Notes: a model not told the origin generated them from the sequence alone. A stretch of 64,000 bases of DNA from Ideonella sp. (GCA_016721465.1 JADKIA010000004.1:682001-746000), one strand, 5' to 3'; positions 16,825-29,943 are shown, counted from the first letter of the stretch. Translations and numbers: made by a program.

Positions 16825-17271
16825 ATGTTTCTTGTCCCGATGTCCCGCCGCACCAATGAACTCGGCCGCTCGATGGATCGCCTGTTCGACGAGCAGCTCT
16901 TCGATCGATTCTTTGCTCCGATGGCACGTCCCGATGCGCTGGTGGCTCGCAGCCCGGCCCTGGACGTGACCGAGGCCGACAACGCCTTCAGCGTCAAGCT
17001 CGACATGCCGGGCGTGACGAAGGACGACGTGAAGATCACGATCGATGGCAAGCGCGTCACGGTGACGGCCAGCGCCAGCACCGCCGACGAGAAGAAGGAA
17101 GGCGAACGCGTGGTCTACAGCGAGCGCACGGCAACCAGTTATGCGCGCAGCTTCGACCTGCCCGTGGAGTTGAACGAGGCCGAATCCAGCGCCAAGCTGG
17201 AGCACGGTGTGTTGAACCTCACGCTGGCCAAGCGTGGCGCTGGAAAGAGCGCGCAGATCACGGTCAGCTGA
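16825..17271 (+). CDS. Small heat-shock protein, Hsp20/alpha-crystallin family
   Basis: This is an ATP-independent holdase chaperone of 148 aa. The alpha-crystallin domain runs from about residue 50 (LDVTEADNAFSVKLDMPGVT, then DDVKITIDGKRVTVTA) to the conserved GVLNLTLAK near residue 135. A variable N-terminus (SMDRLFDEQLFDRFF) precedes it. A short polar tail follows instead of an obvious IxI motif (SAQITVS may serve). AGGAG lies seven bases before the ATG. Its stop codon overlaps that of tsaD on the other strand. Confidence 0.95.
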   Translation: MFLVPMSRRTNELGRSMDRLFDEQLFDRFFAPMARPDALVARSPALDVTEADNAFSVKLDMPGVTKDDVKITIDGKRVTVTASASTADEKKEGERVVYSERTATSYARSFDLPVELNEAESSAKLEHGVLNLTLAKRGAGKSAQITVS

Positions 17272-18292
17272 TCTGGTCCAGTGGCCAGCGCGGCCGCACG
17301 TCAAAGGCATAGTGCCGAGACGCCTGCGCCGCGCCGGCTTGCAAGCGCATCGCCGCGGCCATGGCAATCATGGCGCCGTTGTCGGTGCACAGGTCGAGCT
17401 CGGGGTAGTGAACCTGCCAGCCGCGGCGCATGGTTGCGTCGTTCAGCCGCTTTCGAAGTTCGGCGTTTGCACCCACGCCGCCAGAGACCACCAGGCGTTT
17501 CAGCCCCGTGGCCTTGAGTGCGGCCAACGACTTCTTCACCAGCACCTCCACGATGGCCGCCTGGGTGGACGCGGCCAGACCGGCGAGTTGCTCCGCGGAC
17601 GGTGACGCGCCCAGTCGGCGGTGCTGCGTCAGCACCGCCGTCTTGAGCCCGGCGAACGAGAAGTCCAGGTTGCCGCTGTGCAACAGCGGCCGCGGCAAGG
17701 CAAAGGCATCTGCACGTCCACCGGTGGCCAGTCGCGACAACGCGGGCCCGCCTGGGTAGCCCAACCCCATGAGCTTGGCGGACTTGTCGAAGGCTTCACC
17801 AGCGGCATCGTCGATGGTCTCGCCGAGCAGCGTGTACTGGCCCACGGCATCCACGCGCATCAACTGTGTGTGACCTCCCGACACCAGCAACGCAACGAAG
17901 GGAAACTGCGGCGCATCGGTCGACAGGAATGGCGACAGCAGGTGGCCCTCCAGGTGATGCACGCCCAGGACCGGCTTGTCCAGCGCAGCCGCCAAAGCAC
18001 AGGCCACGCCAGCACCGACCAACAACGCGCCGGCCAGCCCCGGACCTCGGGTGTAGGCCACCACGTCCAGCTCCGAGAGCGAGGCACCGGCTTGCGCCAA
18101 CACCGTCGTGGTCAATGGCAACACGCGGCGGATGTGGTCGCGTGACGCCAGCTCGGGCACGACGCCGCCATAGGCGGCGTGCATCTGCACCTGAGTGTGC
18201 AGCGCATGCGCCCGCAGCACCGGCAAGGCAGCGCCATCAAAGCGCACCAGGGCCACGCCGGTCTCGTCGCAGGAGGATTCAATGCCCAGCAC
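17264..18292 (-). CDS. tsaD: tRNA N6-adenosine threonylcarbamoyltransferase TsaD
   Basis: TsaD (342 aa) transfers the threonylcarbamoyl group to A37 of tRNAs that read ANN codons, together with TsaB and TsaE (tsaE is at 62424). The ASKHA fold shows GIESSCDETGVAL at the N-terminus, the metal ligands in HxxxH (HHLEGHLLSPF), LVSGGHTQL, and the C-terminal DNGAMIAMAAAMRL. The start is GTG at 18292. No in-frame ATG lies near the conserved N-terminus. The gene converges with hsp20 and the two coding regions overlap by eight bases. Confidence 0.96.
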   Translation of the reverse strand: MLGIESSCDETGVALVRFDGAALPVLRAHALHTQVQMHAAYGGVVPELASRDHIRRVLPLTTTVLAQAGASLSELDVVAYTRGPGLAGALLVGAGVACALAAALDKPVLGVHHLEGHLLSPFLSTDAPQFPFVALLVSGGHTQLMRVDAVGQYTLLGETIDDAAGEAFDKSAKLMGLGYPGGPALSRLATGGRADAFALPRPLLHSGNLDFSFAGLKTAVLTQHRRLGASPSAEQLAGLAASTQAAIVEVLVKKSLAALKATGLKRLVVSGGVGANAELRKRLNDATMRRGWQVHYPELDLCTDNGAMIAMAAAMRLQAGAAQASRHYAFDVRPRWPLDQIS

Positions 18293-18323
18293 ATTGGCAC
18301 CATGCGGCGGCAGTGTAGTGGCC

Positions 18324-18364
18324 CTGTCGCCGCGCGGTCGGCTGCGCGGTCGCCGCCGCGACAG
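18324..18364. other. Inverted repeat in the tsaD/phosphatase divergent gap
   Basis: CTGTCGC (18324-18330) pairs perfectly with GCGACAG (18358-18364). The interval contains the 9-base direct repeat GCGCGGTCG twice (18332-18340 and 18344-18352). It lies in the 105-base space between two divergent genes, so it could be a regulator site or fold in a leader. Nothing else supports a function. Confidence 0.35.
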
Positions 18365-18397
18365 CAGTGCGCCTCGCCCAGCCGCGAGAATGTCCCG

Positions 18398-19066
18398 ATG
18401 GGAACGCTTTACCTCGTGCGCCACGGCCAGGCCTCGTTTGGCGCCGACAACTACGACCAGCTCAGCCCCTTGGGCGAACAGCAGAGCCAACGTCTGGGTG
18501 AGTACCTGCGCCAGCGTGGTCATCAATTCGACACGGTGATCACGGGCACGCTGCAACGCCACCTGCAGACTCACGACGCCTTGGCGCGCGGCCTGCAAGT
18601 GCAGCACGAGCCCTTGCGCCGGCCCGGGCTGAACGAATACGACAGCCATGCGCTGATCGCTGCCGTGCACCCCGAGCCGCTGCAGCGGCCGGATTCACCC
18701 GAGTCGTATCGCAACCACTTCCGCCTGTTGCGAGACGGGCTGAAGCGCTGGATGGACGGTCGGTCCGAACCAGCGGGCATGCCGACCTACCGTGAATTCG
18801 CCAACGGCGTGGCCGGCGTGCTCGATGAAGTCCGCGAGCAGGACGATGCCCGCGTGCTGCTGGTGTCCAGTGGCGGGCCCATCGCCACCGCCATGGGGTT
18901 GATCCTGGGGCTGGCGCCCGAGGTGACGATCGATCTGAACATGCGCCTTCGCAACAGCTCGATCACCGAGTTTGCCTACACACCCAAGCGACACATGCTG
19001 GTCACCTACAACACCCTGCCGCACCTGGACGGCGACGACTACAAGGACTGGGTGAGCTACGCCTGA
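18398..19066 (+). CDS. Histidine phosphatase family protein (phosphoglycerate-mutase-like)
   Basis: This 222-aa protein of the branch-1 histidine phosphatase superfamily carries the phospho-acceptor RHG motif at the N-terminus (LYLVRHGQASFG) and the second catalytic His region replaced by LLVSSGGPIATAMG, where many members have His. The usual second His (as in SHG) is therefore not evident: SSGGPI stands in its place. Catalytic activity may be altered. It ends convergent with fdx, 22 bases apart. The substrate is unknown. Confidence 0.82.
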   Translation: MGTLYLVRHGQASFGADNYDQLSPLGEQQSQRLGEYLRQRGHQFDTVITGTLQRHLQTHDALARGLQVQHEPLRRPGLNEYDSHALIAAVHPEPLQRPDSPESYRNHFRLLRDGLKRWMDGRSEPAGMPTYREFANGVAGVLDEVREQDDARVLLVSSGGPIATAMGLILGLAPEVTIDLNMRLRNSSITEFAYTPKRHMLVTYNTLPHLDGDDYKDWVSYA

Positions 19067-19088
19067 TGGCCGGCCCGTCGGCGCGGCA

Positions 19089-19427
19089 TCAGTGGTGCTC
19101 ACGGGCGTGGTTGATCGTGTACTTGGGAATCTCGATGGTCACGTCGCTGCCGGCCAGGATGGCCTGGCAGCTCAGGCGGGACTGGGCTTCCAGTCCCCAG
19201 GCGCGGTCGAGCAGGTCTTCTTCGCTTTCATCGGCCTCGCCCAGCGAATCAAAGCCGTCGCGCACGATGACGTGGCAGGTGGTGCAGGCGCAGCTCATCT
19301 CGCAGGCGTGCTCGATGGCGATGCCGTGCTCCAGCAGGGCCTCGCAGATCGATGTGCCGCGTGGCGCCTCGATGCTGGTGCCTTCGGGGCAGTATTCGGC
19401 GTGCGGCAGGATCTTGATGACTGGCAT
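19089..19427 (-). CDS. fdx: ISC-type [2Fe-2S] ferredoxin
   Basis: This adrenodoxin-like ferredoxin (112 aa) supplies electrons for iron-sulfur cluster assembly. The ligands appear as HACEMSCACTTCHVIV (Cys at about 42, 48 and 51) and a fourth Cys in SRLSCQAI near residue 86. It is the last gene of the isc operon, nine bases after hscA. No iscX gene follows; the next gene is convergent. Confidence 0.95.
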   Translation of the reverse strand: MPVIKILPHAEYCPEGTSIEAPRGTSICEALLEHGIAIEHACEMSCACTTCHVIVRDGFDSLGEADESEEDLLDRAWGLEAQSRLSCQAILAGSDVTIEIPKYTINHAREHH

Positions 19428-19435
19428 GGGAGAGG

Positions 19436-21292
<1,857 letters not shown>

Positions 21293-21307
21293 GGCGTAAT
21301 TGTGGTG

Positions 21308-21826
21308 TCAGTCGTCCAGCGCTTCGAGGCGCCGCCGGATGTCGTCCCGGAACTTGGCCGTGAACATCAGCGCCCTCACCTGCTGTGCTGCGGCGCTGGC
21401 ATCGTTGCGGTCATCGAGCAGCACGCCCAATTCGGCCAACAGTGCCGATTCATGGGTGGCGACGCTGTCGTCGAGTCGTTCGACCGCCTTCAGGTCGGTC
21501 GCCTCCTCCAGGGCTTCGCGCCAGCTCATTTGCTGCATCAGGAAGGGCCCGGGCATGGCCGTGTTTCGCTCGGCATGGATGGGCGCACCGCGCAACTCGC
21601 AAAGGTAGGCGCCGCGCTTGAGCGGGTCCTTCAGCCGTTGGTAGGCCTCGTTCACACGCACGGCCCATTGCATGGCGATCCGCTGTGCAGCGCCACCCTC
21701 GCCAACGAAGCGGTCCGGGTGCACTTCGCCTTGCAGCGCACGCCATTGCGCATCCAGCGCCTGACGGTCCAGCGCAAAGCGCGGCGTCAGGCCAAACAGC
21801 GTGAAGTCGTCGTCGGTGAGGTTCAT
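21308..21826 (-). CDS. hscB: Fe-S assembly co-chaperone HscB
   Basis: HscB (172 aa) is the J-domain partner that brings IscU to HscA. The N-terminal J-domain contains the HPD motif (GEVHPDRFVG, about 36-45). The C-terminal three-helix IscU-binding region follows (MSWREALEEATD). It is 67 bases downstream of iscA with no visible promoter, so it is presumably in the same transcript. Confidence 0.95.
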   Translation of the reverse strand: MNLTDDDFTLFGLTPRFALDRQALDAQWRALQGEVHPDRFVGEGGAAQRIAMQWAVRVNEAYQRLKDPLKRGAYLCELRGAPIHAERNTAMPGPFLMQQMSWREALEEATDLKAVERLDDSVATHESALLAELGVLLDDRNDASAAAQQVRALMFTAKFRDDIRRRLEALDD

Positions 21827-21893
21827 GGGAGCGTGGATGCAGGGCTGACGCGGCGGCCAGTGGTTCAGCCGTCGCCAAACGAGCCGGCGGGCG

Positions 21894-22217
21894 TCAGACC
21901 CGGAAGGATTCCCCGCAGCCGCAGCGGTCCTTCTCGCGCGGGTTGTGGAACTTGAATCCCTCGTTCAGGCCCTCGCGCACGAAATCCAGTTCGGTGCCAT
22001 CGAGGTAGGGCAGGCTCTTCGGGTCGATCAGCACCTTGACACCGTGGCCCTCGAACACGTGGTCTTCGGGCGCCACCTCATCCGCGTACTCGAGCTTGTA
22101 GGCCAGGCCCGAGCAACCGGTGGTCTTCACGCCCAGGCGCACGCCCACGCCCTTGCCACGCTTGGCGATGTAGCGCGACACGTGGCGTGCCGCGGCTTCG
22201 GACAGGGTGACGGCCAT
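21894..22217 (-). CDS. iscA: Iron-sulfur cluster assembly protein IscA
   Basis: IscA (107 aa) is an A-type carrier that delivers clusters to target enzymes. The three conserved cysteines are visible in KTTGCSGLAY and DRCGCGESF. The HesB/IscA core starts at VTLSEAAARHVSRYIAKRG. It lies four bases after iscU in the canonical iscRSUA order. Confidence 0.97.
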   Translation of the reverse strand: MAVTLSEAAARHVSRYIAKRGKGVGVRLGVKTTGCSGLAYKLEYADEVAPEDHVFEGHGVKVLIDPKSLPYLDGTELDFVREGLNEGFKFHNPREKDRCGCGESFRV

Positions 22218-22221
22218 GGGA

Positions 22222-22638
22222 TCAGTGGGTCTTTTCAGCGGCCGCTGGCGCCGCAGCGCCGTGCTTGGCCTTGTAGTCGTCCACGGCCGCCTTGATGGCG
22301 TCTTCGGCCAGGATGGAACAGTGGATCTTCACCGGAGGCAGTGCCAACTCTTCGGCGATGTTGGTGTTCTTGATCTCGAGTGCCTGGTCGAGCGTCTTGC
22401 CCTTGACCCACTCGGTCACCAGCGAGCTGGACGCGATGGCCGAGCCACAGCCGTAGGTCTTGAAGCGCGCATCCTCGATCAGGCCGGTGGCCGGGTTCAC
22501 CTTGATCTGCAGTTTCATCACATCGCCGCAGGCCGGCGCGCCCACCATGCCGGTGCCCACCGAGTCGTCGCCCTTTTCAAACGAGCCAACGTTGCGCGGG
22601 TTCTCGTAGTGGTCGATGACCTTGTCGCTGTATGCCAT
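22222..22638 (-). CDS. iscU: Fe-S cluster scaffold protein IscU
   Basis: IscU (138 aa) is the scaffold on which [2Fe-2S] clusters are built from sulfur donated by IscS. The conserved Asp/Cys ligands are seen in VGAPACGDVMKLQIK, FKTYGCGSAIASSS and LPPVKIHCSIL, the last being the HscA-binding LPPVK motif. Eighteen bases separate it from iscS. Confidence 0.98.
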   Translation of the reverse strand: MAYSDKVIDHYENPRNVGSFEKGDDSVGTGMVGAPACGDVMKLQIKVNPATGLIEDARFKTYGCGSAIASSSLVTEWVKGKTLDQALEIKNTNIAEELALPPVKIHCSILAEDAIKAAVDDYKAKHGAAAPAAAEKTH

Positions 22639-22656
22639 GTCAATTCTCCAAATTAC

Positions 22657-23871
22657 TCAATGTGCCGACCACTGGATCTTGCTGATGTCGATGCCGTCGC
22701 GGTACATCTCCCACAGCGGCGACAGCTCGCGCAGCTTGGCCACCTGGCGCTGCAGCGTGTCCACGGCGTAGTCGATCTCGGCCTCGGTGGTGAAGCGGCC
22801 AATGGTCATGCGCAAGGACGAATGCGCCAGCTCGTCACTGCGGCCCAGCGCGCGCAACACGTAGCTCGGCTCCAGGCTGGCCGAGGTGCAGGCCGAGCCG
22901 GATGACACCGCCAGGCCCTTTACACCCATGATCAACGACTCGCCTTCGACGAAATTGAAGGAGATGTTCAGGTTGTGCGGAACGCGCCGCTCCAGGTCGC
23001 CATTGACGAACACCTGCTCGATGCCCTGAAGGCCGCTCAGCAGCTTGTGCTGCAACATGCGGATGCGCTCGATCTCGGTGCCCATCTCCTCGCCGGCGAT
23101 GCGGAAGGCCTCGCCCATGCCCACGATCTGGTGCGTGGCCAGCGTGCCCGAGCGCATGCCCCGTTCATGCCCGCCACCGTGCATCTGCGCCTCGATGCGC
23201 ACACGCGGCTTGCGCCGAACGAACAGTGCACCGACGCCCTTGGGGCCATAGGTCTTGTGCGACGCCAGGCTCATCAGGTCGACGGGAAGCTGGCCCAAGT
23301 CGATGGCCACCTTGCCGGTGGCCTGCGCCGCATCGACGTGGAAGATGATGCCGCGCTCGCGACAGATGGCGCCGATCGTCGGGATGTCCTGGATGACGCC
23401 GATCTCGTTGTTGACGAACAGGATCGAGATCAGGATCGTGTCCTTGCGGATCGCGTCCTTCAGGCGGTCCAGATCGACCAGGCCGTTCTCCTGCACATCG
23501 AGGAAAGTGACCTCGAAGCCCTGGCGCTCCAGCTCGCGCAGGGTGTCCAGCGTGGCCTTGTGCTCGGTCTTCAACGTGATCAGGTGCTTGCCGCGCGTCT
23601 TGTAGAACTGCGCCGCGCCCTTCAAGGCCAGGTTGATCGATTCGGTGGCGCCCGAGGTCCACACGATCTCTCGTGGGTCGGCATTGACCAGTGCGGCCAC
23701 CTGCTCGCGCGATTTCTCGACGATGGCCTCGGCCTCCCAGCCCCAGGCATGGCTGCGCGAAGCGGGGTTGCCGAAGTGCTCGCGCAACCAGGGAATCATC
23801 GCGTCGACGACGCGCGGGTCCACCGGCGTGGTGGCACCGTAGTCCAGGTAGATGGGAAAGTGCGGGGTCAT
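22657..23871 (-). CDS. iscS: Cysteine desulfurase IscS
   Basis: IscS (404 aa) is a PLP enzyme that converts cysteine to alanine and donates persulfide sulfur to IscU, tRNA thiolation and other pathways. Visible are YLDYGATTPVDPRV at the N-terminus, HVDAAQATGKV, the PLP lysine in LASHKTYGPKGVGAL, and the catalytic cysteine loop SSGSACTSASLEPSYVL. I start at the ATG at 23871 (MTPHFPIYLDYG); the frame is open further upstream without similarity. It follows iscR by 43 bases. Confidence 0.97.
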   Translation of the reverse strand: MTPHFPIYLDYGATTPVDPRVVDAMIPWLREHFGNPASRSHAWGWEAEAIVEKSREQVAALVNADPREIVWTSGATESINLALKGAAQFYKTRGKHLITLKTEHKATLDTLRELERQGFEVTFLDVQENGLVDLDRLKDAIRKDTILISILFVNNEIGVIQDIPTIGAICRERGIIFHVDAAQATGKVAIDLGQLPVDLMSLASHKTYGPKGVGALFVRRKPRVRIEAQMHGGGHERGMRSGTLATHQIVGMGEAFRIAGEEMGTEIERIRMLQHKLLSGLQGIEQVFVNGDLERRVPHNLNISFNFVEGESLIMGVKGLAVSSGSACTSASLEPSYVLRALGRSDELAHSSLRMTIGRFTTEAEIDYAVDTLQRQVAKLRELSPLWEMYRDGIDISKIQWSAH

Positions 23872-23914
23872 GGCCGGAACGATGGTGAAAGGGACGAGCC
23901 TGCGGGCAGCGCGC

Positions 23915-24448
23915 TCACTTCGCGAGCGAACCACCCAGGGCGAACACCGAATTGGGCGCCGTGATCTTGATGGGCTTGACCACCGGCACGCTGGAAATCG
24001 CGCGCTTGATCGACGCCTCCTCCACCGACACGCCCTTGGCCAACTGGTCGTCGACCAGCTTCTTCAGCGAGATGGAATCGAGGTACTCGATCATCTTCGT
24101 GTTCAGGCTGGCCCACAGGTCGTGCGTCATGCAACGCCCGGCGTCCTCGCCCATGCAGTTTTCCTTGCCACCGCAGCCGGTGGCATCGATGGGCTCGTCC
24201 ACGGCGACGATGATGTCGGCCACGGTGATCTCGTCGATCTTGCGGCCCAGCGAGTAGCCGCCGCCGGGGCCGCGGGTGCTTTCCACCAGCTCGTGCCGGC
24301 GCAGCTTGCCGAACAACTGCTCCAGGTAGGACAAGGAAATCTGCTGGCGCTGGCTGATCGCTGCCAAGGCCACCGGGCCATTGTTCGAGCGCAGTGCCAG
24401 ATCGATCATCGCAGTGACCGCAAAGCGGCCTTTGGTGGTCAGACGCAT
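23915..24448 (-). CDS. iscR: Iron-sulfur cluster regulator IscR
   Basis: IscR (177 aa) is an Rrf2-family repressor/activator whose own [2Fe-2S] cluster reports cellular Fe-S status. The winged-helix N-terminus (MRLTTKGRFAVTAMIDLAL) is followed by the three cluster cysteines in GCGGKENCMGEDAGRC (about 92-107). AGGAG lies before the ATG at 24448. A type 1-like IscR site lies in its upstream region (24557-24581), consistent with autorepression of the isc operon. Confidence 0.96.
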   Translation of the reverse strand: MRLTTKGRFAVTAMIDLALRSNNGPVALAAISQRQQISLSYLEQLFGKLRRHELVESTRGPGGGYSLGRKIDEITVADIIVAVDEPIDATGCGGKENCMGEDAGRCMTHDLWASLNTKMIEYLDSISLKKLVDDQLAKGVSVEEASIKRAISSVPVVKPIKITAPNSVFALGGSLAK

Positions 24449-24556
24449 GAAATTCTCCTGATGGCCTTTCGGCAACTCGACGACGCGGTCCAGACTTCAA
24501 CCGGACCTCTCGTTGTGCCAGCGCAACCCGGTCGGTTCGCCAGCGACGGCAGTGGC

Positions 24557-24581
24557 TTGTCCCACTGCCTTGGTCAAGTAT
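24557..24581 (-). promoter_or_regulatory. Putative IscR type 1 operator and isc promoter
   Basis: Reading the minus strand, ATACTTGAC followed seven bases later by AGTGGGACAA fits the type 1 IscR consensus (ATASYYGACT...AGTCRRSTAT). The left half matches fully and the right half partly. It overlaps a TATACT box (24582-24577) that could be the -10 of the isc promoter. It lies about 110 bases before iscR. The overlap would allow clustered IscR to block its own operon, as in E. coli (established there, inferred here). Confidence 0.6.
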
Positions 24582-24626
24582 AGCGGAAGCCGACTGAATT
24601 GCTCGGCTATGTCTCAATGACCCAGC

Positions 24627-25142
24627 TCAGGGGCGGCGATCCAGGCGTTCTCGCAGACGAAGCACCAAGGCATCGCAGGCGGGCTCGATCAGGTCGAGCA
24701 CACGATCAAAGCCCGCGGGCGCGCCGTAGTACGGGTCTGGGACCTCCCGCACGCCATCGGCGTTGGGCGCCAATTCCAACAGCAGGACCAGCCGATCCTG
24801 CAGTGCCTCGGGACACACCGCCTTCAGGTTGGCCAGGTTGTCGTCGTCCATGGCAATGACGAGGTCGAAGCGCTCGAAGTCCACCGGCTCAAGCCGCCGC
24901 GTGCGCATGCTCGACAAGTCATGGCCGCGCCGCGCCGCTGCCGCCATGGCACGCGGATCGGGTGATGTTCCCTTGGTGGCATGGGTTCCCACCGACCCGA
25001 CGCGCACCCGTTCGGCCAGGCCGGCACGCTGCAGCTTGCCGCGCAGCACCGCTTCGGCCATGGGCGAACGACAGATGTTGCCCATGCACACCATCAGCAC
25101 GGCGGTTTCGAACGCATCAGGGGGTGAACGTTTCCAGAACAT
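24627..25142 (-). CDS. Low-molecular-weight protein-tyrosine phosphatase
   Basis: This 171-aa member of the LMW-PTP family hydrolyses phosphotyrosine, or acts as an arsenate-reductase-like fold. The P-loop CMGNICRSP (nucleophile Cys and Arg in CX5R) lies about 20 residues from the start, and the general acid is in VPDPYYGAP. Three in-frame ATGs exist (25169, 25154, 25142); I chose the last because it places the P-loop as in relatives. It lies just upstream of iscR in the same direction, but iscR appears to have its own promoter. Confidence 0.9.
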   Translation of the reverse strand: MFWKRSPPDAFETAVLMVCMGNICRSPMAEAVLRGKLQRAGLAERVRVGSVGTHATKGTSPDPRAMAAAARRGHDLSSMRTRRLEPVDFERFDLVIAMDDDNLANLKAVCPEALQDRLVLLLELAPNADGVREVPDPYYGAPAGFDRVLDLIEPACDALVLRLRERLDRRP

Positions 25143-25259
25143 CGCGGCAAGCATAGCGCCGGGCAGCATGCGCCCCGTCGGGCAAGGGCACCGGCGCGTG
25201 AACGAAGGCGGGTTCTACACTTCCACATTGAACCACTGTCCTTCTTTCGGAGCGAAATC

Positions 25260-26101
25260 ATGAGCATCACCACCGTTGGCATCGTCGGCGCCGGCACCAT
25301 GGGCAATGGCATTGCCCAGGCCTGTGCCACCTGTGGCATCCGCGTCGTCATGGTCGACATCAACGAGGCCGCGGTACAGCGAGGCCTGGGCACCGTCGCC
25401 GCCAGCCTGGACCGCCTGATCAAGAAGGACAAGATCAGCGCCGCCGACAAGGATGCCGCGCTGGGCCGCATCACGGGCAGCACGAACTACGACGACCTCA
25501 AGGCGGCGCAACTGGTGATCGAGGCCGCCACGGAGAACGAGGCGCTCAAGGTCAAGATCCTGGGCCAACTCGACAGCCTGCTCCCGGCAGACACCATCAT
25601 CGCCACCAACACCAGCTCGATCTCGATCACCAAGCTGGCCGCGGCCACGAAGCGCGCCGACCGCTTCATCGGCATGCACTTCTTCAACCCGGTGCCCATG
25701 ATGGCGCTGGTGGAGATCATCCGCGGACTGGCCACCAGCGATGCCACGCACGACGCGGTGAAGTCCATGGCGGTGGCCCTGGGAAAGACCCCGATCACCG
25801 TGAAGAACGCGCCGGGCTTCGTCGTCAACCGCATCCTGGTGCCGATGATCAACGAGGCCTTCTTCGTGCTGGCCGAGGGCCTGGCCACGCCAGAGGACAT
25901 CGACGCCGGCATGAAGCTGGGCTGCAACCACCCGATCGGCCCGCTGGCCCTGGCCGACATGATCGGTCTGGACGTGTGCCTGGCGGTGATGAACGTCTAT
26001 GTCGAGGAGTACGCGGACTCCAAGTACCGCCCCTGCCCGCTGCTCAAGGAGATGGTGGCCGCCGGCTGGTTGGGCCGCAAGACGGGCCGAGGCGTGTACC
26101 G

Positions 26102-26108
<7 letters not shown>
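25260..26108 (+). CDS. 3-hydroxybutyryl-CoA dehydrogenase
   Basis: This 282-aa enzyme oxidises (S)-3-hydroxyacyl-CoA with NAD(P), or runs in reverse in butanoate/PHB metabolism. The N-terminal Rossmann motif GIVGAGTMGNGIAQACA (8-24), the catalytic His in GMHFFNPVPMMALVEII, and NAPGFVVNRIL are characteristic of the PaaH/Hbd family. GGAG lies eight bases before the ATG. It is a single gene: the preceding gene is divergent and the following one convergent, overlapping by seven bases. Confidence 0.94.
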
Positions 26109-28599
<2,491 letters not shown>

Positions 28600-28603
<4 letters not shown>

Positions 28604-29709
28604 GATGACGCCACCTGCCAGTCGTCGATGCGCTGGCCAGCGGCGATGGCGGCGAGTTCGTCAAAGCAGGCCTCGCACGCGTCCAGCACCGCCGGGTCGA
28701 ACTTCGTGGCCCGCCCGTGGCGCAGCTGCTCACGCGCGGCTTCGATCGTCGCCCCGGGCAACCCGCCGCCGGGCCAGACCAGCGCATCGAAGCTGCCCAG
28801 CACCGCCATCAGGCGTGCCGGCAGCGGGATGTCCGCCCCACTCAACCGATCGGGGTAGCCGCCACCGTCCCAGCGCTCGTGATGGTGGCGCGCCATCAGT
28901 CGCGCTGTGCGCAGGAACTGCAGCTCCCGCAGCATGCGCTGCTCGGCCTGCGCGAACAGTTCGCTGCCCAGCCTGGCGTGGTCGCGCAAGGCCTGTGCCT
29001 CGTCGGTGGACGGGTCCCCAACCAGGCGCAGCACATGCTGCGGCATGGTCCCGATGCCGATGTCGTGCAAGGCGGCCGACCGCACCAGATGCTCGGCCAG
29101 GTCCCCATCCAAGGTCAGTGGCGAGGACGACTGTCGAAGAAGGTGCCGCGTGAGCACGCCCATGTAGGCCTGGCAGCGTTGCAGGTGCTTCGCGGTGGAC
29201 GGGTCACGGTGCTCCAGTGCCCGGGCGTAGCGGGCCAGATCACCGGCCGGCAAGGCAGCCGGGTCGTGCACCGGCGCTCGATCTTCGGCTTCGAGCAGGC
29301 GGTTGCGCGCCAGCAATCGGTCGCGCGCCTGCCTCAGTTCCAGTTGCAGTCGCACCCGGGCCAGCAGCACCGTCGGTCGAATGGGCTTGGTGATGTAGTC
29401 GGCGGCGCCCAGTTGCAGCCCCCGCTCCTCATCGGCCGTGCTGTCCAGTGCGGTGAGAAACACGACCGGGATGTCGCTGGTCTGTGGGTCGGCACGCAGG
29501 CGGGACAGCACTTCATGGCCATCCATGTCCGGCATCATCACGTCCAGCAGGATCAGTTCGGGCTGCGGTGCCAACGCCGCCAGGCGCAGCGCCCTTGGCC
29601 CGGTGTTGGCCGCGCGCACGCGATAGTGCGGCTGCAACAACTCCCCGACGACCGTCAGGTTTTCGGGGTTGTCATCGACGATCAACAACAGGGGCAAGGG
29701 CGAGGGCAT
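28600..29709 (-). CDS. Response regulator with HD-GYP phosphodiesterase domain
   Basis: This 369-aa protein has a receiver domain (residues 5-120; Asp56 in LILLDVMMPDMDG, Lys108 in ITKPI) followed by an HD-GYP domain expected to hydrolyse cyclic di-GMP. Metal-site residues visible are His175 (STAKHLQRCQ), His215-Asp216 (LHDIGIG, where most members have HDIGK), His243, HHH at 276-278 and the GYP triplet at 284-286. The Lys to Ile change after HDIG may affect activity. Its stop overlaps the kinase start by four bases. Confidence 0.92.
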
Positions 29710-29800
29710 CGTCCAGGGCAAGGCCGCGGGTCGGCGGGCGGAGGTGAATGGCAACCGAAGTTGTATCACGCTGGCCCGGCAGCGCGGCAGCAACCGGCGT

Positions 29801-29830
29801 TTGTCAGTGCTTGGCAGTGTTTGGCAGTGG
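29801..29830. repeat. Triple 10-bp tandem repeat upstream of the amidohydrolase
   Basis: Three consecutive units TTGTCAGTGC, TTGGCAGTGT and TTGGCAGTGG follow each other with a period of exactly ten bases. They lie in the 234-base gap between the divergent HD-GYP gene (start 29709) and the M20 hydrolase (start 29944). Each unit resembles a -35 hexamer, but no -10 element lies at matching distance. A helically phased binding array is possible. Confidence 0.6.
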
Positions 29831-29943
29831 CCGTGGATGCGACACTGCCCGCCATGCTTGCGCTGCCGTACCGCAACGCCTGCCTGACCAAAGAGCCCAA
29901 ACGGGTGCTGTGTGCGCTTCGCCACCCATTCAAGGACCACCCC

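Noticed and set aside
29801..29830. Sigma54 promoter suggested by TTGGCA repeats
   Set aside because: The invariant GG-N10-GC spacing is not met by any pair of units.
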